In this document: piece after piece, positions 8,103 through 18,659 of the stretch
How positions within the stretch are numbered: the first letter of the stretch is position 1
Layout of the letters: each line of letters begins with the position of its first letter
Program-made: the position numbers and the translations under genes
Notes under the pieces: model-generated
The model's input: only the letters and a program-made list of their open reading frames with translations
The model's database searches: none
Told to the model about the DNA's origin: nothing
Assembly (NCBI RefSeq): GCF_018474005.1
Contig: NZ_JAHCSH010000005.1
Coordinates: 186,001 to 250,000, forward strand
From: Curvibacter sp. CHRR-16
GTDB taxonomy: Bacteria; Pseudomonadota; Gammaproteobacteria; Burkholderiales; Burkholderiaceae_C
Reading direction: 5' to 3'
Length of the DNA stretch: 64,000 nt

Positions 8103-9974
8103 TTAAAGGGTATCAATTTTTTGCCCGGCGAGCGCTTGGGCAATACTTCTGTTCATCCGTGTGGCTGCAAAGTTTTCTGTTGCATGGGCCAAGGCCTCTG
8201 TGGCATTTTCTAATTCAGCAGCATTGTTACTGACATTGATTAGCCTTTGTAGGGCGGACATTGCGGCCTCTATATCAGAAAGCTCACTTTCGGTTAATAA
8301 CTCTGCATCTGCATCCAAGGCGGTTTGGGTTGCGAGAACAAGGCGCTGGGCATCCAAGCGAGCCTCTACCACTGCACGCTGCTGCATATCATTTTCTGCT
8401 GTGGCAAAACCATCCTGCAGCATCTGGGCGATCGCCTCATCCGATAGTCCATACGATGGTTTGACGTTGATGCGTGCCTCAACTCCACTGATTTGCTCCT
8501 GCGCACTGACATGCAGCAGACCATCTGCATCGACAGTGAAGGTAACCCGTATGCGTGCTGCACCAGCCACCATGGGGGGAATGCCCCGTAGTTCGAAGCG
8601 GGCTAGGCTACGGCAGTCTGAAACCATATCGCGTTCACCCTGCACAACATGCAGGGCTAACGCGGTTTGGCCGTCTTGGTAGGTTGTGAAGTCCTGAGCC
8701 ATGGCGACAGGAATCGTTTGGTTGCGCGGAATGATGCGCTCAACCAAACCGCCCATGGTCTCAATCCCCAAAGACAATGGAATGACATCTAGCAGCAGCA
8801 AATCACCCGATGGATTGTTGCCCGCCAATTGATTGGCTTGAATTGCAGCACCCAGTGCGACTACTTCGTCTGGGTTCAAATTAGTGAGTGGCTGCTGTCC
8901 AAAATAGTCTGCGACAGCCTTTTGTATGCAAGGCATCCGGGTAGAGCCCCCCACCATAACAACGCCTTTGATGTCATGCTTGGTGAGTTGTGCATCCATC
9001 AATGCCTTGCGTACCGCATGCAGGGTGCTGTCTGTCAGTGATCGCACGATGGATGCAAACTGCTCTTGGCTGACTTCTGTCGAATAACGCTGGCTGTCCA
9101 CAACCCATTGAGCTGTTACCGCTGTTTGGGTGGTGAGCTGCTCTTTGACGCGCTTAGCTTCCTCTTGAATGGCTGATTTATGCTCTGCTGTGGTTGGATT
9201 GACGCCAATTAGAGCGCACAACCATTGAGCTAGCAGGCGATCGTAGTCATCTCCTCCCAGTGCTGAGTCTCCACCAGTTGAAAGTACTTCAAATACTCCA
9301 GCTGTTAGGCGCAGTATGGATATATCAAAAGTCCCACCGCCCAGATCGTAAATTGCATAGATTCCCTCGGCAGCATTGTCCAAGCCGTATGCGATCGCAG
9401 CGGCAGTGGGTTCATTGAGTAAACGCAGAACATTCAACCCAGCCAGTTGCGCTGCGTCTTTAGTGGCTTGGCGTTGGGCATCATCGAAGTAGGCCGGCAC
9501 GGTAATCACAGCACCATAAACCTCGTCATCGAAACTGTCTTCCGCACGCTGGCGCAGGGTCGCCAGAATTTCTGCACTCACTTCAACAGGACTTTTGTGA
9601 CCTGCTGCTGTTGCAACTAGAACCATGCCTTTGTCCGACTCCTTGGCTTGAACCAAGTCATACGGCAAAGTTGATGCATGGGGAACATCGCTCAAGGAGC
9701 GACCCATTAATCGCTTGACCGAGTAAATGGTGTTTGCAGGATCCGCGCTTCGCGCGCTATGGGCATCCCAGCCAATTTGCCGTTGTTTGGCATCGATGTA
9801 GCGAACCACGCTGGGTAGCAAATAGCGGCCTTGAGTATCGGGCAGGCACTCTGCTACACCATGGCGCACAGAAGCGACCAACGAGTGGGTGGTGCCCAAG
9901 TCGATACCTATAGCCAAGCGTCTGCCATGTGGATTAGGGGAGTGGCCTGGTTCCGAGATTTGCAATAAAGCCAT
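8103..9974 (-). CDS. hscA: Fe-S protein assembly chaperone HscA (Hsp70 family)
   Basis: Specialised Hsp70 of 623 residues that, with HscB, releases the nascent cluster from IscU. The N-terminal ATPase shows [10 protein letters not shown] near residue 22, the second phosphate motif [11 protein letters not shown] near 210 and the adenosine region VGGSTRMP near 340. The substrate-binding domain and helical lid follow. It lies between hscB (14 bp) and fdx (3 bp). Length and operon place distinguish it from DnaK. Confidence 0.96.
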   Translation of the reverse strand: MALLQISEPGHSPNPHGRRLAIGIDLGTTHSLVASVRHGVAECLPDTQGRYLLPSVVRYIDAKQRQIGWDAHSARSADPANTIYSVKRLMGRSLSDVPHASTLPYDLVQAKESDKGMVLVATAAGHKSPVEVSAEILATLRQRAEDSFDDEVYGAVITVPAYFDDAQRQATKDAAQLAGLNVLRLLNEPTAAAIAYGLDNAAEGIYAIYDLGGGTFDISILRLTAGVFEVLSTGGDSALGGDDYDRLLAQWLCALIGVNPTTAEHKSAIQEEAKRVKEQLTTQTAVTAQWVVDSQRYSTEVSQEQFASIVRSLTDSTLHAVRKALMDAQLTKHDIKGVVMVGGSTRMPCIQKAVADYFGQQPLTNLNPDEVVALGAAIQANQLAGNNPSGDLLLLDVIPLSLGIETMGGLVERIIPRNQTIPVAMAQDFTTYQDGQTALALHVVQGERDMVSDCRSLARFELRGIPPMVAGAARIRVTFTVDADGLLHVSAQEQISGVEARINVKPSYGLSDEAIAQMLQDGFATAENDMQQRAVVEARLDAQRLVLATQTALDADAELLTESELSDIEAAMSALQRLINVSNNAAELENATEALAHATENFAATRMNRSIAQALAGQKIDTL

Positions 9975-9988
9975 GCTGTGTCAGACAA

Positions 9989-10504
9989 TCAAAGTGTGTT
10001 GATACGGCGCAATACGTCTTGGCGAAATTTGTCGACAAACATCCATGCGCGTACCGTTTGTGCAGCCAGTAGTGGTTGTGCCGGTTCATGGTCCAGTGCA
10101 TTGGATACCGTTGCTTCACATTCCTTTTGGGCAGCAAGCACATCAGCCAGCAAGTTTTCCAAATCACCTGAGGTAGATGCTCCATCCAAGTCTTCACGCC
10201 ATTGCATTTGCTGCATCAAGAAATGGGCGGGCATGCTGGTATTGCTCTCTGCTTGGATGGGCACACCAGCCAGTTCGCACATGTAGCATGCCCGTTTGAG
10301 CGGTGATTTCAACCGTTGGTAGGCTTCATTCACACGCACCGACCATTGCATAGATAAGCGCTGAGCAATCGAACTGTCGGTTGCAAATTTATCTGGGTGA
10401 ATTTGGCGCAAAAGGCTTTTCCACTGCTGGTCGAGCACCATTGCATCCAGTGCAAAACGTTTGGGCACCCCAAGCAGGGTGAAATCATTGTCTTGCAGGT
10501 TCAC
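9989..10504 (-). CDS. hscB: Fe-S assembly co-chaperone HscB (J protein)
   Basis: 171-residue J-domain protein that brings IscU to HscA. The J-domain HPDKF motif is near residue 36. The C-terminal helical part, expected to bind IscU, follows. The start codon is GTG and overlaps the iscA stop by 4 bp (GTGA), so translation is probably coupled. Confidence 0.93.
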   Translation of the reverse strand: MNLQDNDFTLLGVPKRFALDAMVLDQQWKSLLRQIHPDKFATDSSIAQRLSMQWSVRVNEAYQRLKSPLKRACYMCELAGVPIQAESNTSMPAHFLMQQMQWREDLDGASTSGDLENLLADVLAAQKECEATVSNALDHEPAQPLLAAQTVRAWMFVDKFRQDVLRRINTL

Positions 10505-10824
10505 ACGCGGAAAGATTCGCCACAGCCGCAGCGATCACGTTCATTGGGGTTGTTGAAGCGAAAGCCTTCATTAAGGCCTTCGCGCACATAGTCCAGCTCA
10601 GTACCATTGAGGTAAGCCAAGCTTTTGGGGTCTATGAACACCTTGACAGCATTAGACTCGAATACCAAATCTTCGCTCAGAGGTTCATCCACATATTCCA
10701 GCTGATAAGCAAGCCCCGAGCAACCAGTCGTTTTAACGCCCAAACGCACACCAACGCCATGACCGCGTTTGGCCATGTAGCGGGTTACGTGGCGTGCAGC
10801 AGCTTGAGTCAAGGAGATAGACAT
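10501..10824 (-). CDS. iscA: Iron-sulfur carrier protein IscA
   Basis: 107-residue A-type carrier that takes clusters or iron from the IscU scaffold to target enzymes. The three conserved cysteines are at about 35 (TTGCSG), 99 and 101 (CGCGESF at the C-terminus). An AGGAG site precedes the ATG. Six bp separate it from iscU and its stop overlaps hscB. Confidence 0.96.
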   Translation of the reverse strand: MSISLTQAAARHVTRYMAKRGHGVGVRLGVKTTGCSGLAYQLEYVDEPLSEDLVFESNAVKVFIDPKSLAYLNGTELDYVREGLNEGFRFNNPNERDRCGCGESFRV

Positions 10825-10830
10825 GTGGGA

Positions 10831-11217
10831 TTAGCCTTGGTGCTTTTTCTTGTAGTCTTCCACCGCCGCTTTGATGGCATCTTCTGCCAAGATCGAGCAG
10901 TGAATTTTGACTGGTGGCAGAGCAAGTTCTTCAGCGATTTGGCTGTTTTTGAGCGCCATTGCTTGATCCAAGGTTTTGCCCTTTACCCATTCGGTAACCA
11001 GTGAGGACGACGCTATTGCAGATCCACAGCCATAAGTCTTAAAGCGTGCATCTTCAATCACTCCAGTAGACGGGTTGACCTTGATTTGGAGCTTCATCAC
11101 ATCACCGCAGGCGGGTGCACCCACCATCCCGGTGCCAACGGTGTCGTCACCTTTTTCAAAAGCACCAACATTGCGGGGATTTTCGTAGTGGTCAATGACT
11201 TTTTCAGAGTAGGCCAT
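10831..11217 (-). CDS. iscU: Fe-S cluster scaffold IscU
   Basis: 128-residue scaffold on which IscS-derived sulfur and iron are assembled. The ligand cysteines are near 37 (PACGD, with Asp39), 64 (YGCGS) and 106 (HCSILAEDA), and the HscA-recognition loop LPPVKIHC is intact. It lies 18 bp after iscS. Confidence 0.97.
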   Translation of the reverse strand: MAYSEKVIDHYENPRNVGAFEKGDDTVGTGMVGAPACGDVMKLQIKVNPSTGVIEDARFKTYGCGSAIASSSLVTEWVKGKTLDQAMALKNSQIAEELALPPVKIHCSILAEDAIKAAVEDYKKKHQG

Positions 11218-11235
11218 GGTTCTATCCTTGTGTAA

Positions 11236-12456
11236 TCAGTGTGCAGCCCATTGGATGGTGGAGATGTCGATGCCATCTTTGTACATATCCCACAGGGGGC
11301 TGAGTTCACGCAGTTTGGCAACGTTGTGGGTAATGGTTTGAATGGCGTAGTCGATATCCGCTTCAGTGGTCCAGCGTCCAATGGTGATACGCAAGCTGCT
11401 ATGTGCCAGTTCATCGCTGCGGCCCAAAGCGCGCAGCACATAACTGGGCTCCAAGCTGGCCGATGTGCATGCAGAGCCGCTGCTAACAGCCAAACCTTTG
11501 ATGCCCATCATCAGTGACTCGCCTTCGACGTAGTTGAAGCTGATGTTCAGGTTGTGGGGCACCCGACGCTCCAAGCTGCCATTAATGAATACCTGCTCAA
11601 TGCTTTGCAACCCCTTCAACAGACGGTCGTGCAGTGCTTGTACACGGGCGTTTTCTTGGGCCATTTCGGCTTTGGCAATCGCATAGGCCTCACCCATGCC
11701 CACAATTTGGTGGGTAGGCAGTGTGCCGCTGCGCATGCCGCGCTCATGGCCACCGCCATGCATCTGGGCTTCTAAGCGCACACGGGGCTTGCGGCGCACA
11801 AATAAAGCACCGATGCCTTTAGGTCCATAAGTCTTGTGCGATGTCAGACTCATCAAATCGATAGGCAATTGCGCCATATCAATTGCTACACGGCCAGTGG
11901 CTTGGGCTGCATCGACATGGAAAATAATCCCTTTGTCTCGACAAACGCTGCCAATAGCAGCCACATCTTGGATGACGCCGATTTCGTTGTTCACAAACAT
12001 GACGGACGCCAAGATGGTGTCTGGCCGAATGGCAGCTGTGAATTTGTCCAAATCGAGCAGGCCATTGTCTTTCACATCCAAATAGGTCACATCAAAACCT
12101 TGGCGTTCCAATTCACGGCAAGTGTCTAGCACAGCTTTGTGTTCTGTCTTGACGGTGATGATGTGCTTGCCCTTGGTTTGGTAGAAGTGGGCCGCACCCT
12201 TGAGTGCCAAGTTGTTGGATTCTGTGGCACCAGAGGTCCACACAATTTCCCGCGAATCTGCATTGATGAGTGCTGCTACTTGGTTGCGCGCCTTTTCGAT
12301 GGCTGCCTCAGCTTCCCAGCCCCATGCATGACTGCGGGATGCTGGGTTGCCAAAGTGTTCGCGTAACCAAGGAATCATGGCATCTACGACGCGTTCGTCA
12401 CAAGGGCTTGTGGCGCTGTAGTCCATGTAAATAGGGAAGTGGGGCGTAGTGCTCAT
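11236..12456 (-). CDS. iscS: Cysteine desulfurase IscS
   Basis: PLP enzyme that takes sulfur from cysteine for Fe-S clusters and tRNA thiolation; 406 residues. The start at 12456 is chosen because the protein then begins as in the family and GAGAAA lies just upstream. Longer in-frame starts would overlap iscR. The PLP lysine is in [10 protein letters not shown] near 208 and the persulfide cysteine in [17 protein letters not shown] near 330. This is the IscS group rather than SufS. Confidence 0.96.
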   Translation of the reverse strand: MSTTPHFPIYMDYSATSPCDERVVDAMIPWLREHFGNPASRSHAWGWEAEAAIEKARNQVAALINADSREIVWTSGATESNNLALKGAAHFYQTKGKHIITVKTEHKAVLDTCRELERQGFDVTYLDVKDNGLLDLDKFTAAIRPDTILASVMFVNNEIGVIQDVAAIGSVCRDKGIIFHVDAAQATGRVAIDMAQLPIDLMSLTSHKTYGPKGIGALFVRRKPRVRLEAQMHGGGHERGMRSGTLPTHQIVGMGEAYAIAKAEMAQENARVQALHDRLLKGLQSIEQVFINGSLERRVPHNLNISFNYVEGESLMMGIKGLAVSSGSACTSASLEPSYVLRALGRSDELAHSSLRITIGRWTTEADIDYAIQTITHNVAKLRELSPLWDMYKDGIDISTIQWAAH

Positions 12457-12463
12457 GGTTTTC

Positions 12464-13000
12464 TCAGTTTTTAACGAGTGTGTTGCCCAAGGCGAACACC
12501 GAATTGGGGCCATTGGCGCGCATGGGCTGTATAGCAGGCATATCGGAAATGGCTTTTTTGACCAGCGGCTTGTTGTCTATTTGCAAGCCCTTGGCCAATT
12601 GGTCGTCTACCAGTTTTTGCAATGTGACCGAAGCCAGAAATTCGAGCATGCGTGCGTTGAGGCTGGCCCATAAATCATGGGTCATGCAGCGGGCCCCATC
12701 GTTATGGCAATTTTCTTTACCCCCACATTGGGTGGCATCGATGGGTTCATCCACCGAGGAAATGATATCGGCCACCGTGATATCGCTCGCCTTGCGAGCC
12801 AAGGTGTAGCCGCCACCGGGGCCTCGGGTGGACTCCACCAGTTCATGTCGGCGCAGCTTGCCAAACAGTTGTTCGAGGTAAGAGAGGGAGATTTGTTGGC
12901 GTTGACTGATGGCCGCCAGCGTGACGGGGCCTGCGCTTTGGCGCAAACCCAGATCAATCATCGCTGTCACGGCGAATCGGCCCTTGGTAGTCAGTCGCAT
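12464..13000 (-). CDS. iscR: Fe-S-sensing repressor IscR (Rrf2 family)
   Basis: 178-residue winged-helix regulator that holds a [2Fe-2S] cluster and represses the isc operon when clusters are plentiful. The N-terminal helix-turn-helix runs from about residue 27 to 66 ([13 protein letters not shown]). Cluster ligands are cysteines near 92, 98 and 105 with histidine 108. It is first in the operon, 7 bp before iscS, and a matching operator lies at its promoter (13040-13075), so autoregulation is likely. Confidence 0.96.
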   Translation of the reverse strand: MRLTTKGRFAVTAMIDLGLRQSAGPVTLAAISQRQQISLSYLEQLFGKLRRHELVESTRGPGGGYTLARKASDITVADIISSVDEPIDATQCGGKENCHNDGARCMTHDLWASLNARMLEFLASVTLQKLVDDQLAKGLQIDNKPLVKKAISDMPAIQPMRANGPNSVFALGNTLVKN

Positions 13001-13039
13001 CGCAAACTCCTCGGAGGAATTGGTTGATTAAGTTGCTCA

Positions 13040-13075
13040 AGTATAGCCGATAACCCACCAAATCTGTCGGGTTAT
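13040..13075 (-). promoter_or_regulatory. isc promoter with IscR binding site
   Basis: On the minus strand, the 26-bp site at 13050-13075 has arms ATAACCCGAC and GGTGGGTTAT, close to the type-1 IscR operator pattern (CCCGAC...GTCGGG). A -10 box TATACT sits at 13040-13045, so bound IscR would cover the -35 region. The iscR ATG is 40 bp downstream of the -10 box. The operator assignment rests on pattern and context. Confidence 0.75.
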
Positions 13076-13110
13076 GCCGGGTTTTCCCGTGTGGCCAGCA
13101 GGGGCAATAT

Positions 13111-15189
13111 TCAGGAGATGATGTCGTGTCCAGTAGCCCCGAGAGTGCGTTCTTTGAGCTGCGCCAATTGGTCACGAATGCGTGCTGCTTTCTCAAACTC
13201 CAAGTTGCGTGCATGTTCCATCATGAGTTTTTCCAAGCGCTTGATTTCCTTGGATAGGTCTTTTTCGCTCATATCCACTAATTCGGCCATTTGCAGAGCA
13301 GCTTGTTCTTGTCTCTGCGCGGCTTTTTCAGACTTCTCGCTGTAAACGCCGTCAATCAGGTCGCGCACCTGTTTGACAATGCCCTTTGGCACGATGCCGT
13401 GCTGGGTGTTGTGGGCTATCTGCTTGATACGCCGACGCTCGGTTTCATCCATAGCTTTGCGCATGGAGTCAGTCACTCGGTCAGCGTACAAAATGGCTTT
13501 GCCGTGTAGATTGCGCGCTGCACGGCCTATGGTTTGGATCAATGAGCGTTCTGAGCGCAAAAAACCTTCTTTGTCCGCATCCAAAATGGCAACCAAAGAG
13601 ACTTCCGGAATATCTAGACCTTCGCGCAGCAAGTTGATACCAACCAAGACGTCAAATTCTCCTAGACGCAAATCGCGAATGATTTCCACCCGCTCTACGG
13701 TGTCTATGTCCGAGTGCAGGTAGCGGACTTTGACACCGTTCTCAGTCAGATAGTCGGTCAACTGTTCAGCCATGCGCTTGGTCAGGGTGGTGATCAGCAC
13801 GCGCTCTTTCTTATCTGCGCGCAGGCGAATTTCTTGCAGTACATCGTCTACTTGGTGGGTGGCGGGGCGAACCTCTACCTCGGGGTCTACCAAGCCTGTT
13901 GGGCGTACCACTTGTTCTACGATTTGACCGGAGTGCGTCTTTTCGTACTCTGCTGGCGTAGCAGAGACAAACACCACTTGGCGCATCTTGGTTTCAAACT
14001 CTTCAAACTTAAGTGGGCGGTTATCCAGTGCGCTGGGTAAGCGAAAGCCGTATTCGACGAGGGTGGTTTTGCGCGAGCGGTCACCGTTGTACATGGCCCC
14101 CAACTGGCCAACTAGTACGTGGCTTTCGTCCAAAAACATGACTGAATCCCGGGGAAGGTAGTCTGTCAGGGTTGGTGGTGCCTCGCCTGGGGCCGCTCCG
14201 CTCAAATGGCGGCTGTAGTTTTCAATGCCTTTGCAGTGACCTACTTCGACAAGCATTTCCAAATCAAAACGGGTGCGCTGCTCCAAGCGCTGGGCTTCTA
14301 CCAGCTTGCCCATGCCGTGGAATTGGGTCAGTCGTTCTTTGAGTTCTTGCTTAATGCCGTCGACTGCCACTAGCACTTGTTCGCGCGGCGTCACGTAGTG
14401 GCTACTAGGGTAAACCGTGAAGCGTGCAATGCGCTGGCGTAGCTTGCCCGTTAACGGGTCAAATAGCTGCAATGATTCGATTTCATCGTCAAAGAGCTCC
14501 ACCCGCAGGGCCAGTTCGCTGTGCTCGGCCGGGAAAATATCGACCGTGTCACCGCGTACGCGAAATGTGCCGCGGCCAAAGTCCAAGTCATTGCGCTGGT
14601 ACTGCATGCGCACTAGCTGGGTGATCATGTCGCGCTGCCCCATGCGGTCTCCGATGCGCAGTGTCATCACCATTTGGTGGTAGCTCTGGGGATTGCCGAT
14701 GCCGTAGATGGCCGACACGGTGGCCACGATCACCACATCACGCCGCTCCAGTAGGCTCTTGGTGCAGGACAAGCGCATCTGCTCAATGTGTTCATTGATG
14801 GCACTGTCTTTTTCAATGAATAAATCGCGTTGCGGTACGTAGGCCTCAGGTTGGTAATAGTCGTAGTAGCTGACGAAATACTCCACTGCATTGGTGGGGA
14901 AAAATTCGCGAAATTCACTATAGAGTTGTGCTGCCAACGTTTTGTTGGGGGCAAACACAATCGCAGGGCGACCAAGGCGGGCAATCACGTTGGCCATAGT
15001 GAAGGTCTTGCCGGTACCTGTTGCGCCTAGGAGGGTTTGGAACACCTCACCATCTTGAATGCCGGAAACCAACTTCTCTATTGCTTCTGGTTGATCACCA
15101 GCAGGGGGATAAGGTTGGTGCAGTTCAAACGGGGAATCCGGGAACCGCACTACATGTGCGCTAGAGGGGGCTGCAGTGTCGGCGCTCAA
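13111..15189 (-). CDS. uvrB: Excinuclease ABC subunit UvrB
   Basis: Damage-verifying helicase-like subunit of nucleotide excision repair, 692 residues. Walker [11 protein letters not shown] is near residue 55, the damage-probing hairpin [12 protein letters not shown] near 110, and the helicase motifs in the second half are intact. The C-terminal UVR domain that contacts UvrC is at about 640-680 ([20 protein letters not shown]). No ATG exists near the N-terminus. I take the TTG at 15189, which has GGAG upstream; a GTG at 15150 is the alternative. It is upstream of iscR but separated from it by the iscR promoter. Confidence 0.95.
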   Translation of the reverse strand: MSADTAAPSSAHVVRFPDSPFELHQPYPPAGDQPEAIEKLVSGIQDGEVFQTLLGATGTGKTFTMANVIARLGRPAIVFAPNKTLAAQLYSEFREFFPTNAVEYFVSYYDYYQPEAYVPQRDLFIEKDSAINEHIEQMRLSCTKSLLERRDVVIVATVSAIYGIGNPQSYHQMVMTLRIGDRMGQRDMITQLVRMQYQRNDLDFGRGTFRVRGDTVDIFPAEHSELALRVELFDDEIESLQLFDPLTGKLRQRIARFTVYPSSHYVTPREQVLVAVDGIKQELKERLTQFHGMGKLVEAQRLEQRTRFDLEMLVEVGHCKGIENYSRHLSGAAPGEAPPTLTDYLPRDSVMFLDESHVLVGQLGAMYNGDRSRKTTLVEYGFRLPSALDNRPLKFEEFETKMRQVVFVSATPAEYEKTHSGQIVEQVVRPTGLVDPEVEVRPATHQVDDVLQEIRLRADKKERVLITTLTKRMAEQLTDYLTENGVKVRYLHSDIDTVERVEIIRDLRLGEFDVLVGINLLREGLDIPEVSLVAILDADKEGFLRSERSLIQTIGRAARNLHGKAILYADRVTDSMRKAMDETERRRIKQIAHNTQHGIVPKGIVKQVRDLIDGVYSEKSEKAAQRQEQAALQMAELVDMSEKDLSKEIKRLEKLMMEHARNLEFEKAARIRDQLAQLKERTLGATGHDIIS

Positions 15190-15264
15190 AGGGTCGCTCC
15201 GTGGCTAAAACTTTCAAGTTTACGGGGGAAGCCCGTAACTCGCGCTGGATTGTTAAAATTCTCC

Positions 15265-15291
15265 CTTGCTGCACCAAAGGTGTGCAGCAAG
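15265..15291 (+). promoter_or_regulatory. Stable hairpin in the aminotransferase leader
   Basis: Exact 10-bp arms CTTGCTGCAC and GTGCAGCAAG enclose a 7-nt loop, 31 bp before the start codon and followed by a T-rich stretch (ACTTATTTTT). It could act as an attenuator, as an mRNA stabiliser, or be a terminator fragment. No leader peptide was recognised. Confidence 0.5.
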
Positions 15292-15322
15292 ACTTATTTT
15301 TCAACCATCTACAGGTACACAC

Positions 15323-16522
15323 ATGTCTTTGTTCACCGCCGTTGAAATGGCCCCTCGCGACCCGATTCTGGGTTTGAACGAGCAATTCGCTGCTGACACC
15401 AATCCCAATAAAGTCAATTTGGGCGTGGGTGTTTACTTCGATGACAACGGCAAGCTGCCTTTGCTGCAATGCGTGCAAGCAGCAGAAAAAACGCTGATGG
15501 ACAAGCCTGCAGCGCGTGGCTATTTGCCTATCGATGGCATTGCCGCCTATGACAATGCGGTCAAAACATTGGTTTTTGGCGCAGACAGTCCGGTGCTGGC
15601 CGAGGGGCGCGTAGCCACTGTGCAGGCGTTGGGCGGCACAGGTGGTTTGAAAATTGGTGCGGATTTTTTGAAGAAACTCAATCCTTCTGCCAAGGTGTTG
15701 ATCTCTGACCCTAGCTGGGAAAATCATCGCGCGTTGTTCACCAATGCAGGTTTTGTTGTGGACACCTACGCTTACTACGATGCAGCAAGCCGTGGCGTGA
15801 ACTTCGAAGGCATGTTGGCCAGTTTGAATGCAGCTGCTGCAGGGACGGTGGTTGTCTTGCACGCTTGTTGCCACAATCCTACGGGTTATGACATCACTCC
15901 GGCCCAGTGGGATCAAGTGATCGCTGTGGTCAAGGCGCGCGGCCTGACCGCTTTCTTGGATATGGCATACCAAGGTTTTGGCCATGGCATTGCAGAAGAC
16001 GGTGCTGTGGTGACCAAGTTTGTTGCAGCAGGTTTGAATTTTTTCGTTTCAACCTCTTTCTCCAAGAGCTTCAGCCTCTATGGCGAGCGTGTTGGGGCTT
16101 TGTCTGTTGTATGTGCTGACAAAGAGGAGTGCGCACGTGTGCTGAGCCAGTTGAAGATCGTGATTCGCACCAATTACTCCAATCCTCCAACACATGGCGG
16201 TGCAGTTGTCGCTGCTGTCTTGAATAACCCAGAATTGCGTGCTTTGTGGGAAAAAGAGTTGGGCGACATGCGTGTGCGCATCAAAGCCATGCGCCAAAAG
16301 CTTGTGGATGGGCTCAAGGCAGCAGGCGTTAAGCAAGACATGGGCTTCATCACCAGTCAGATTGGTATGTTTAGCTACTCTGGTTTGAATAAAGACCAAA
16401 TGGTGCGTTTGCGCTCTGAATTTGGTGTTTATGGCACTGATACAGGTCGTATGTGTGTAGCGGCACTCAATAGCAAGAATATTGATTATGTGTGCCAAGC
16501 GATTGCCAAGGTCGTTGCCTAA
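15323..16522 (+). CDS. Aromatic/aspartate aminotransferase (class I PLP, TyrB/AspC type)
   Basis: 399-residue PLP enzyme interconverting aspartate or aromatic amino acids with their keto acids. The ATG at 15323 gives the family N-terminus MSLFTAVEMAPRDPILGL. The cofactor lysine is in STSFSKSFSLYGERVG near 248, and HNPTGYD near 184 carries the cofactor-binding asparagine. The sequence does not by itself separate aspC from tyrB. It is divergent from uvrB and forms a single-gene unit with a leader hairpin and a possible terminator. Confidence 0.9.
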   Translation: MSLFTAVEMAPRDPILGLNEQFAADTNPNKVNLGVGVYFDDNGKLPLLQCVQAAEKTLMDKPAARGYLPIDGIAAYDNAVKTLVFGADSPVLAEGRVATVQALGGTGGLKIGADFLKKLNPSAKVLISDPSWENHRALFTNAGFVVDTYAYYDAASRGVNFEGMLASLNAAAAGTVVVLHACCHNPTGYDITPAQWDQVIAVVKARGLTAFLDMAYQGFGHGIAEDGAVVTKFVAAGLNFFVSTSFSKSFSLYGERVGALSVVCADKEECARVLSQLKIVIRTNYSNPPTHGGAVVAAVLNNPELRALWEKELGDMRVRIKAMRQKLVDGLKAAGVKQDMGFITSQIGMFSYSGLNKDQMVRLRSEFGVYGTDTGRMCVAALNSKNIDYVCQAIAKVVA

Positions 16523-16534
16523 TTGCTAGACCGA

Positions 16535-16572
16535 ACGCCAAGCAAACTGGCTTGGCGTCTGCACTACTTTTG
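16535..16572 (+). terminator. Probable terminator after the aminotransferase
   Basis: Nine-bp stem ACGCCAAGC/GCTTGGCGT with a 6-nt loop, 12 bp past the stop. The downstream T-tract is weak (CTACTTTTG), and it overlaps the end of the convergent PilZ gene. Confidence 0.6.
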
Positions 16573-17235
16573 ACAGAGGTAGTGCAGCATTAGTTTCTCT
16601 TGCTCTCCCGTGGCTTGGAATGCAACACCGCTGATGTAGGAACTGCTTCCGGGTGTTTGTGACTGATGGCGAATATTGCCCAGCAGCCCAATGCTACTTG
16701 CGTTGCCTTCTATGGTGACTTGCAACTGCAACGACAAGCAGTCTCCCACGCGCCCCAATGGTTGACCGCTTGAGAGCATGGCGCCGTGTGGGCTCAAATC
16801 CACCGTCTGCGCCAATATTTTTTCAGCAGCGGCTTGCACGACTACAGGCCATACGCAAGGAGTGCGCATGGACTGGCGAGCGCGTTGCGCATCCACTGTT
16901 GCGGGATAGGCGAGCAGCGCGTAGGGGAATGGCGTGCTGAATATCTGCAAGACTTTGCTGACAAACGAAAATTCGTATACGCCCGTAAAGCCGCGCACGA
17001 TGCATATGTCGTCTTGCTTGAGGCCCAAGTCTTCTTTTTCATTGGGGCCGAGCATGACCCCCTTGCCATCAATTGCCCCGTAAAACTGTCCCTCGCGTTT
17101 ACTGGCACCTGCCGCCAATTTGCGAAATTGAATGGCCATGCCTGTGCGCAGGTTGAGGTTACGCAATACAGCCTTTTCTACCGCTTGGGCGTAAGGGCGA
17201 GCGGATTCCTCGAAGGGGAGGTTGTCAGTGCTCAT
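16564..17235 (-). CDS. Flagellar brake-like protein with YcgR-N and PilZ domains
   Basis: 223-residue protein resembling YcgR, which binds cyclic di-GMP and slows flagellar rotation. The N-terminal half (about 30-110) fits a YcgR regulator domain. The C-terminal PilZ domain (about 115-220) has both ligand motifs, RQSMR near 121 and DLSPHG near 147. No flagellar genes are nearby. It starts 2 bp after the pyrD stop, so it may be translated from the pyrD message. The diguanylate cyclase at 29367 is a possible source of its ligand, but nothing links the two directly. Confidence 0.8.
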   Translation of the reverse strand: MSTDNLPFEESARPYAQAVEKAVLRNLNLRTGMAIQFRKLAAGASKREGQFYGAIDGKGVMLGPNEKEDLGLKQDDICIVRGFTGVYEFSFVSKVLQIFSTPFPYALLAYPATVDAQRARQSMRTPCVWPVVVQAAAEKILAQTVDLSPHGAMLSSGQPLGRVGDCLSLQLQVTIEGNASSIGLLGNIRHQSQTPGSSSYISGVAFQATGEQEKLMLHYLCQK

Positions 17236-17237
17236 GG

Positions 17238-18287
17238 TTATAGTGCCTTGGCAATAGATGACACCAAAGATGGGCCTTGGTAAATGAGTCCTGTATAAAT
17301 TTGCACGAGGTCAGCACCTGCTTTTATTTTTTCGCGTGCATCCTCGGCAGAGAATATTCCCCCAACGCCAATGATGGGAAAGTCGGGGCCTAAGCCGACA
17401 CGCAGTTGGCGTATGACGGCGGTACTGGCTGCTCGCACTGGTGCCCCCGATAAGCCACCAGTCTCAGTGGCGTATGGCAAACCTTCAACAGCTTGGCGTG
17501 ACAAGGTGGTATTGGTCGCAATCACGCCCCAGTGCTGGTTGGTGGCACCATTTGCAACCCCATATCGCAGCAGCGTATGGGTTATAGACTGAATTTGCTC
17601 GGTGTTCAAATCAGGAGCAATTTTGAGAAAAATTGGTTTGCGCTTGCCGTGCGTATGCGCCAAGCGAATGCTGGCGCTGTCCAGTGTGCTGAGCAGCTTG
17701 TCCAATGCTTCATCGTTTTGTAGTTCGCGCAAATTTTTTGTGTTAGGGCTAGAAATGTTGACAGTGATGTAGTCAGCATGGGCGTAAACACCCTCTAAGC
17801 ACTTCAAATAGTCGTCGCTTGCCTTGTCAATAGGCGTGCTGGCATTTTTGCCAATATTGAGTCCCAAAATGATGCGCTGGCGCTGGCGAGCTTGCTGAAC
17901 GTTGCGCACAAACGCATCCAACCCATCATTGTTAAAACCCATGCGGTTGATCAAGGCGCGGGCTTGTGGCAAGCGGAACAGTCGTGGTTTGGCGTTACCA
18001 GATTGCCCCAGTGGGGTAACAGTCCCCACTTCGACAAAGCCAAATCCCATGGCGGCCAATCCATCAATGCACAGGGCATTTTTGTCTAGGCCAGCCGCCA
18101 TACCAACACGGTTCGGGAAGGTCAAACCGGCTATTTGCACGGGCTTTTGCACTTGCTTCGCTGCATACAGCTTTTGCAATGGGGTGTTTTGCGTATGTTG
18201 CAGCAGATGCAGCGTGGTTTCATGGGCCTTTTCAGGGTCGAGAGCAAATAGCGCTGGGCGCAGCAAAGCGTAGGGAAACAGAGACAT
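17238..18287 (-). CDS. pyrD: Dihydroorotate dehydrogenase (class 2, quinone-dependent)
   Basis: Oxidises dihydroorotate to orotate in pyrimidine synthesis, passing electrons to membrane quinone; 349 residues. The start at 18287 gives the class-2 N-terminus [23 protein letters not shown], which inserts in the membrane. Visible motifs are [12 protein letters not shown] near 60, NISSPNT near 174 with the class-2 catalytic serine, and the FMN phosphate region IIGVGGI near 300. A longer frame to 18419 lacks family support. It is divergent from hfq. Confidence 0.95.
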   Translation of the reverse strand: MSLFPYALLRPALFALDPEKAHETTLHLLQHTQNTPLQKLYAAKQVQKPVQIAGLTFPNRVGMAAGLDKNALCIDGLAAMGFGFVEVGTVTPLGQSGNAKPRLFRLPQARALINRMGFNNDGLDAFVRNVQQARQRQRIILGLNIGKNASTPIDKASDDYLKCLEGVYAHADYITVNISSPNTKNLRELQNDEALDKLLSTLDSASIRLAHTHGKRKPIFLKIAPDLNTEQIQSITHTLLRYGVANGATNQHWGVIATNTTLSRQAVEGLPYATETGGLSGAPVRAASTAVIRQLRVGLGPDFPIIGVGGIFSAEDAREKIKAGADLVQIYTGLIYQGPSLVSSIAKAL

Positions 18288-18392
18288 GGATGTTCTATGG
18301 AAAATATGACTGTATTGTCCTTCATCCCTAAGGGGGCTCCAGTGTGGTATCGTCACGCTCCATTTCAAAAACTCTTGAACACGGAGAATATC

Positions 18393-18638
18393 GTGAGCAA
18401 TAAAGGTCAACTTTTGCAAGACCCATTCCTAAATGCCCTGCGTCGTGAGCATGTGCCAGTCTCCATCTACTTGGTAAACGGCATCAAGCTGCAAGGCCAG
18501 ATTGAGTCCTTTGACCAATACGTCGTTTTGTTGCGCAACACTGTGACGCAAATGGTTTACAAGCATGCCATTTCCACCATCGTACCCGGCCGTGCTGTGA
18601 ATTTGAGCTTGGGTAACGAAGCTGAACCCACTGCTTAA
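18393..18638 (+). CDS. hfq: RNA chaperone Hfq
   Basis: 81-residue Sm-like hexamer that pairs small RNAs with mRNAs. The start is GTG at 18393, with ACGGAG 7 bp upstream. An in-frame ATG at 18297 would add 32 unconserved residues. Seen are the proximal-site [11 protein letters not shown] near residue 4, the Sm1 strand region and the Sm2 motif [10 protein letters not shown] near 55. The tail is short. It heads the hfq-hflX-hflK-hflC-hisZ-purA cluster. Confidence 0.96.
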   Translation: MSNKGQLLQDPFLNALRREHVPVSIYLVNGIKLQGQIESFDQYVVLLRNTVTQMVYKHAISTIVPGRAVNLSLGNEAEPTA

Positions 18639-18659
18639 TAGCTTTCTACTTTGACTGCT

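Noticed and set aside
13077-13095. Short CGGG-TTTT-CCCG hairpin between uvrB and the isc promoter as a terminator
   Set aside because: The 4-bp stem is too short and has no T-run in the uvrB direction.
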